Origin: an uncultured Chitinophagaceae bacterium
Lineage (GTDB): Bacteria; Bacteroidota; Bacteroidia; Chitinophagales; Chitinophagaceae
NCBI GenBank assembly: GCA_937897585.1
Contig: CALCNY010000246.1
Coordinates: 1 to 27,856 of the forward strand
Direction: 5' to 3'
DNA: 27,856 nucleotides
This document shows positions 24,650-27,856 of this stretch, in pieces. Each line of letters begins with the position of its first letter. Positions within the stretch are counted from its first letter, which is position 1. The position numbers were made by a program, and so were the translations under genes. Under the pieces are notes generated by a model that ran no database searches, had not been told where the DNA came from, and worked only from the letters and a program-made list of their open reading frames with translations.

Positions 24650-26506
24650 ATGAAACGTTTCATGAATCCATTTTTATTGATTTTTTTTCTGCTTTTTTTC
24701 GGATGGAACTTCATATTTGCACAATCAGTCACTGAAAAGTACAGCCAGCAGATGACTCAGATTATGGCAGGGGTTCAAGCCAATCCGGCGAAGGCGAAAA
24801 CGCAATTGGATGAATTTCTTTCAGAAAATCAGAGTGCACCCGACTCTACAATAGGTTTTGCATACAGTAATATTTCTGCTACTTATGGAATTCGAAATAT
24901 GACTGATTCGGGTATTTTGATGCTCAATAAAGCCATTCCATTATTGTCTGGTAATAAGAAAATTTATGCTTTAAAAAACATGGGTAATTTATATCGCATC
25001 AAAGGTGATTATGAAAAATCCATTGAATATTACCAGTCAGCCATTGATCTGAACAACAAATGCGGTAACAAATCTGCAAGGGCGAAAATTATTGGAGAAC
25101 TGGCGACGGTGTATCATGAAACCTTCAATTTTGCAAAATCAATTCAGTTGTGCCGTGAAGCTATTCAACTCGATCAGGAAATTGGAGTAAATGGCAAAAC
25201 CCATGAATTGTTGATGAGGGACAAAATGGCCAATAATTTCATTTCCAATGGAAATTATGAATTTGCTGAAAAGGAATTGGAAAGCCTTGCTGATGAACTA
25301 AAAAACACACCCGACCAGGCTAATTATAATAATACGAAATTGCTGTTGGGAGTTGTTTACGTCAATACTGGAAAATACATTCAAGCAAAAAACATATTAA
25401 ATGATGTGCTTGCTTATTACAAACAAATCAACAATGAAGAATTAGTTAGCTACACAAAAGCTACTCTTGCAAATAATGAAAGAAAAAATGGTGATGAGAA
25501 TGTTGGATTGGCTTATATCAGAGAATCTTTCAATACTGCTCTTGAAAAAAAATACACACGACTGCCAGAATATGCCTGTATCTACCTCGAACTGCTGAAT
25601 AAGAAACAAGACTATGCAGAAGGTGAAAAAATTATTGACATTTTGAAAGGGAGTGCGTTAATACAAAATGCAAGTGCTGAAATGAAATTGCGATACAAAT
25701 CAGCTATAATTCCTATTCTAAAACAAAGCAATAATTTAAGTGCGTTAATCAAAGAACAGGACTCTGTCATTCAATTGAGTGAAGAAAAATTGAATTCAGA
25801 AAAAGACAAAATTGTCAATGAAATGCAAGCAAAATATCAAACTGATGTGGCTGAAAAAAACAACAAGATATTATTACAAGAAAAAGAATTGATAAGTAAA
25901 AGTGATCGAAACAAAACCTGGCTATTATTATTGAGTATTGCTGTTTCATTAATTATCATACTCAGTTTCGGAATAATAATGTATAAGAAAAAAACTGCGG
26001 CCCGATTACAACAGCAGGAAATAGAAAAGCATCGCCAGCAAAATGAATTTCTTGAAAACAAAGCTCAACTCGAATCAAAGCAACGATTGTTAACAGAGAA
26101 AATCATTGAACAACAGAAAGAGGAACTGTTATTTCAGGTGAATGAGTCAGCGCAATTGAGAGAAAAACTAACGAACATGATTAAAGGCAGTGGCCTCGAC
26201 AATAACAATGAAATTTTCTCTCAGCTTGACCAGCTCAAATCAGATAAAAAACACTGGGATCATTTCATGGCAAAATTTAATGCTACATTTCCTGAGTTCA
26301 CCAAAAAATTAGCTGAAAAATATCCTGAATTGACCAATGCCGATTTACAATTTTGTTCGTTGATCAGATTAAACCTAAACAATAAGGAAATTGCCAGTGT
26401 ATTGAATATTGAGCCAATCAGTATTTACAAAAAAAGATCAAGGTTGATGGATAAAATGAAATTAAGCGATAGCGATTCGATTGAGAATTTGTTGATGCAG
26501 ATATAG
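24650..26506 (+). CDS. TPR-transmembrane-HTH one-component regulator
   Basis: The 618-residue protein has a signal/anchor at its N-terminus (FLLIFFLLFFGWNFIFAQ) and a periplasmic region of TPR-like helix pairs (about 55-330, e.g. ALKNMGNLYRIKGDYEKSIEYYQ and the LGVVYVNTGKYIQAK segment). A coiled coil leads to one membrane helix at about 423-443 (WLLLLSIAVSLIIILSFGIIM). A second, Gln/Glu-rich cytoplasmic coiled coil follows to about 520, then a C-terminal LuxR-like HTH. That HTH reads YPELTNADLQFCSLIRLNLN, then NKEIASVLNIEPISIYKKRSRL. This layout is a common Bacteroidota membrane-bound transcription regulator. I chose ATG 24650: an in-frame TTG at 24629 would add seven polar residues before the signal. 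It is divergent from the giant surface protein gene, 234 bases away, which makes that gene its likely target (inference). Confidence 0.83.
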   Translation: MKRFMNPFLLIFFLLFFGWNFIFAQSVTEKYSQQMTQIMAGVQANPAKAKTQLDEFLSENQSAPDSTIGFAYSNISATYGIRNMTDSGILMLNKAIPLLSGNKKIYALKNMGNLYRIKGDYEKSIEYYQSAIDLNNKCGNKSARAKIIGELATVYHETFNFAKSIQLCREAIQLDQEIGVNGKTHELLMRDKMANNFISNGNYEFAEKELESLADELKNTPDQANYNNTKLLLGVVYVNTGKYIQAKNILNDVLAYYKQINNEELVSYTKATLANNERKNGDENVGLAYIRESFNTALEKKYTRLPEYACIYLELLNKKQDYAEGEKIIDILKGSALIQNASAEMKLRYKSAIIPILKQSNNLSALIKEQDSVIQLSEEKLNSEKDKIVNEMQAKYQTDVAEKNNKILLQEKELISKSDRNKTWLLLLSIAVSLIIILSFGIIMYKKKTAARLQQQEIEKHRQQNEFLENKAQLESKQRLLTEKIIEQQKEELLFQVNESAQLREKLTNMIKGSGLDNNNEIFSQLDQLKSDKKHWDHFMAKFNATFPEFTKKLAEKYPELTNADLQFCSLIRLNLNNKEIASVLNIEPISIYKKRSRLMDKMKLSDSDSIENLLMQI

Positions 26507-26511
26507 GGGGA

Positions 26512-26562
26512 TGTTTGTTGTTTATTGTTTTTTGTTTGTAGTTTATTGTTTTGTATTGTTTT
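26512..26562 (+). repeat. gtttgttgtttattg repeat (family B), copy after the regulator
   Basis: A degenerate run of gtttgttg, tttattg and tttgtttg units beginning six bases after the regulator's stop. It is followed, as at 1320 and 2343, by family A. Confidence 0.7.
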
Positions 26563-26655
26563 GTTCAAGAGGTTCAAAATGTTCAAGACGTTAGATTTTC
26601 TTCTGCAACAAACATTTTGAACTCATTGAACTTTTGGAACCTTTGGAACAAATAT
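26563..26655. repeat. ttgaaccttttgaac repeat (family A), inverted pair with stem-loop
   Basis: A minus-sense run (gttcaagaggttcaaaatgt tcaag) is followed by a plus-sense run (aacattttgaactcattgaa cttttggaacctttggaac). gttcaaaatgtt at 26572-26583 and aacattttgaac at 26611-26622 form a perfect 12-base stem with a 27-base loop. It lies between the converging regulator and peptidase genes and could act as a terminator, although it lacks a T-run. Confidence 0.7.
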
Positions 26656-26716
26656 AGCTTATCCAGCCTATCCATCTTCTCCAAATTATCCAGCTTAATT
26701 CAAGAGATTGTGAAAA

Positions 26717-26774
26717 TTTCATTTCCTAAATCCCAGATTTACATTGGATATTTTACATTCATTATTTTACATTC
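26717..26774 (-). repeat. tttacattggatatttt repeat (family D), copy 2
   Basis: It carries the same blocks as 3168-3225, in the same orientation relative to the minus-strand gene that ends there. The TAA stop of the C1B peptidase is inside it. Confidence 0.8.
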
Positions 26775-27856
26775 AATCTCTCTCTCAACCCCACTCCCAC
26801 CGCTGCTTTCGGCACCACCAAGCTAATCGTATTAATCGCAAAATAAGATTCTGAAACATGAACATATCCACCAAAAGGACCAGTTTCGCCCCATGAGTTT
26901 TTAACGATAAAAAACGTTTTCCCTTCTTTTGATTTTTCTATCCCTACGATATGCATGAGATGATCATCTTGTGTGGTAAGGTTTTCAAATAATTGCTGTC
27001 TGGTATTTTGAGTGTAAGTTTCTTCTTTAAAATCAGGATTGGCAAAAGCAGTATTTACGTTTTCATCAGATTTGATGTTCAAAGCCATTCCTTTCTTGGC
27101 ATTAAAACCATTGTTACTTACATCAGCATCCCACAGAACTGTGTAGCCGCTGTTCACCGCATTCTTTACTACATCAATCATCTCATTCAAAGGAATGTTG
27201 TAATAAGATCCATTACTAAAATTATCAGGTACTTCTAAAATGAATGGACTGTAAAACGGATGATGTGAAAACGAAGTGATGTTTACATAATCATCAGCAT
27301 TAAATTTCAATGCTGTTTTGGCAAAACTTTGAGGCGTATATTTTCTGTTGTTGTAAACAAATTGCTGAGGCAAAGGCCCCATGTTTTTATCAAGAATTTT
27401 ATTGAAACCCTGAATCCAGTCTGCGGATAATGGGCGGCCTTTTGTCTTCAAAGTACTGTCGAGGTATTTTTTTAATTCCTTGTATAATTCCTGATGGTCA
27501 TATACTTTTTCACCATTCACCAAACCATTGTACACTTGATCCGGTACGGCACCATATTCAGCATACGCACGAATCACATCATGGCCCAATCCACCTTCGC
27601 TAAATTGTGCATGCCCCTGACGAAGTATATAATTTTTAGCTTTTTCAATGTAGATGTTTCTTACTGTAAACATTTCGCTCAAATCGTAAGCTCCTAATTT
27701 ATTTTTAATGGCTTGTGATTCTACGAGAGAAGTTGTGGCAAAGGACCAGCAAGTGTTTGTACGTTCTTGGTCTTTAATTTTGGTGGCACTATTTTTCTTA
27801 GCACCTGTAAACGATTCTCCAGAAATGGCTTTTACACCCGAAGCATCAGGAGAAAC
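26762..27856 (-). CDS. C1B (bleomycin hydrolase/PepC-like) cysteine peptidase, 5' end outside the window
   Basis: The frame is open from the right edge of the window to a TAA at 26762, giving 364 visible residues of a longer protein. A TTG-initiated start at 27682 is not real, because the catalytic motif lies upstream of it: translation from the edge gives QERTNTCWSFATTSLVESQ, with the nucleophile Cys at 27749-27751. It is followed by LSEMFTVRNIYIEKAKNYI and FSEGGLGHDVIRAYAEYG, typical of the aminopeptidase C/bleomycin hydrolase group. The catalytic His (DDHLMHIVGIEK, codon 26951-26953) and Asn (FIVKNSWGETGPFGGYVHVS) are present, so the triad is complete. It likely degrades peptides; whether it is exported cannot be told without the N-terminus. 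Its stop and last codons lie in a repeat shared with the mmcQ-like gene. Confidence 0.87.
   Translation of the reverse strand, partial: VSPDASGVKAISGESFTGAKKNSATKIKDQERTNTCWSFATTSLVESQAIKNKLGAYDLSEMFTVRNIYIEKAKNYILRQGHAQFSEGGLGHDVIRAYAEYGAVPDQVYNGLVNGEKVYDHQELYKELKKYLDSTLKTKGRPLSADWIQGFNKILDKNMGPLPQQFVYNNRKYTPQSFAKTALKFNADDYVNITSFSHHPFYSPFILEVPDNFSNGSYYNIPLNEMIDVVKNAVNSGYTVLWDADVSNNGFNAKKGMALNIKSDENVNTAFANPDFKEETYTQNTRQQLFENLTTQDDHLMHIVGIEKSKEGKTFFIVKNSWGETGPFGGYVHVSESYFAINTISLVVPKAAVGVGLRERLNVK

Noticed and set aside
26551..26826. Plus-strand open frame of 91 codons, and a similar 62-codon one at 3144-3332, sharing an SFPKS...IGYFTF peptide
   Set aside because: The shared peptide is only the translation of the family D repeat. 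Both frames run antisense into real genes and lack other signs of coding.
27682..27682. TTG start giving a 306-residue peptidase
   Set aside because: The frame stays open to the window edge, and the catalytic Cys motif lies upstream of this codon, so the gene is longer.

Overview
The window is a chromosomal segment from a member of the Bacteroidota, most likely a Chitinophagaceae-like or related gliding/terrestrial lineage. This rests on several signs. The DNA is AT-rich with almost no Shine-Dalgarno leaders. There is a PorP/SprF outer-membrane protein next to a protein with a gliding-motility-associated (CHU_C, type B) C-terminal domain. There is a 2638-residue surface protein with a type A type IX secretion (T9SS) sorting domain, SprB-like and FN3/LamG repeats, and a TPR-transmembrane-HTH regulator of the kind common in this phylum. 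The genus cannot be fixed from sequence reading alone.

Layout, left to right: glutaryl-CoA dehydrogenase-like gene, 3-hydroxybutyryl-CoA dehydrogenase and a DUF1801/YdeI protein (+ strand, 133-3025). A MmcQ/YjbR protein (-). A PorP/SprF gene followed by its probable type B T9SS substrate (-, 7060-3609), closed by a strong terminator. ribD with an IMPACT/YigZ gene (-). prmC (+), converging with exbD. A minus-strand run slyD-like FKBP, pepT, SPFH/stomatin, exbB, exbD (13961-9810). A NamZ/DUF1343 gene with fmt (+). A terminator shared by fmt and the giant type A T9SS protein (-, 24415-16499). A divergent TPR/HTH regulator (+). Finally, at the right edge, a C1B cysteine peptidase whose 5' end lies beyond the window.

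Functionally the window mixes housekeeping genes (riboflavin biosynthesis, translation termination and initiation, peptide utilisation, protein folding), acyl-CoA catabolism, energised outer-membrane transport (ExbB/ExbD), peptidoglycan breakdown (NamZ) and two separate T9SS cell-surface modules. The giant adhesin-like protein carries LamG, C-type lectin, LamG, FN3, two IPT/TIG domains, eleven 49-51-residue repeats and four PKD-like domains. It is transcribed away from a membrane-bound one-component regulator.

The least explained material is between the genes. At least five families of short, internally periodic repeats recur over 26 kb, and they are not randomly placed. One family (gtttggcgtttgg type) follows the stop codon of five different genes, always in the sense direction. 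Another (tttacattggatattt type) contains the stop codon or 3' end of two genes 23 kb apart. A third, G/C-rich one, forms an inverted pair and supplies the last codons of pepT. No RNA genes, CRISPR arrays, insertion sequences or prophage genes were found. No gene-free stretch exceeds 300 bases.
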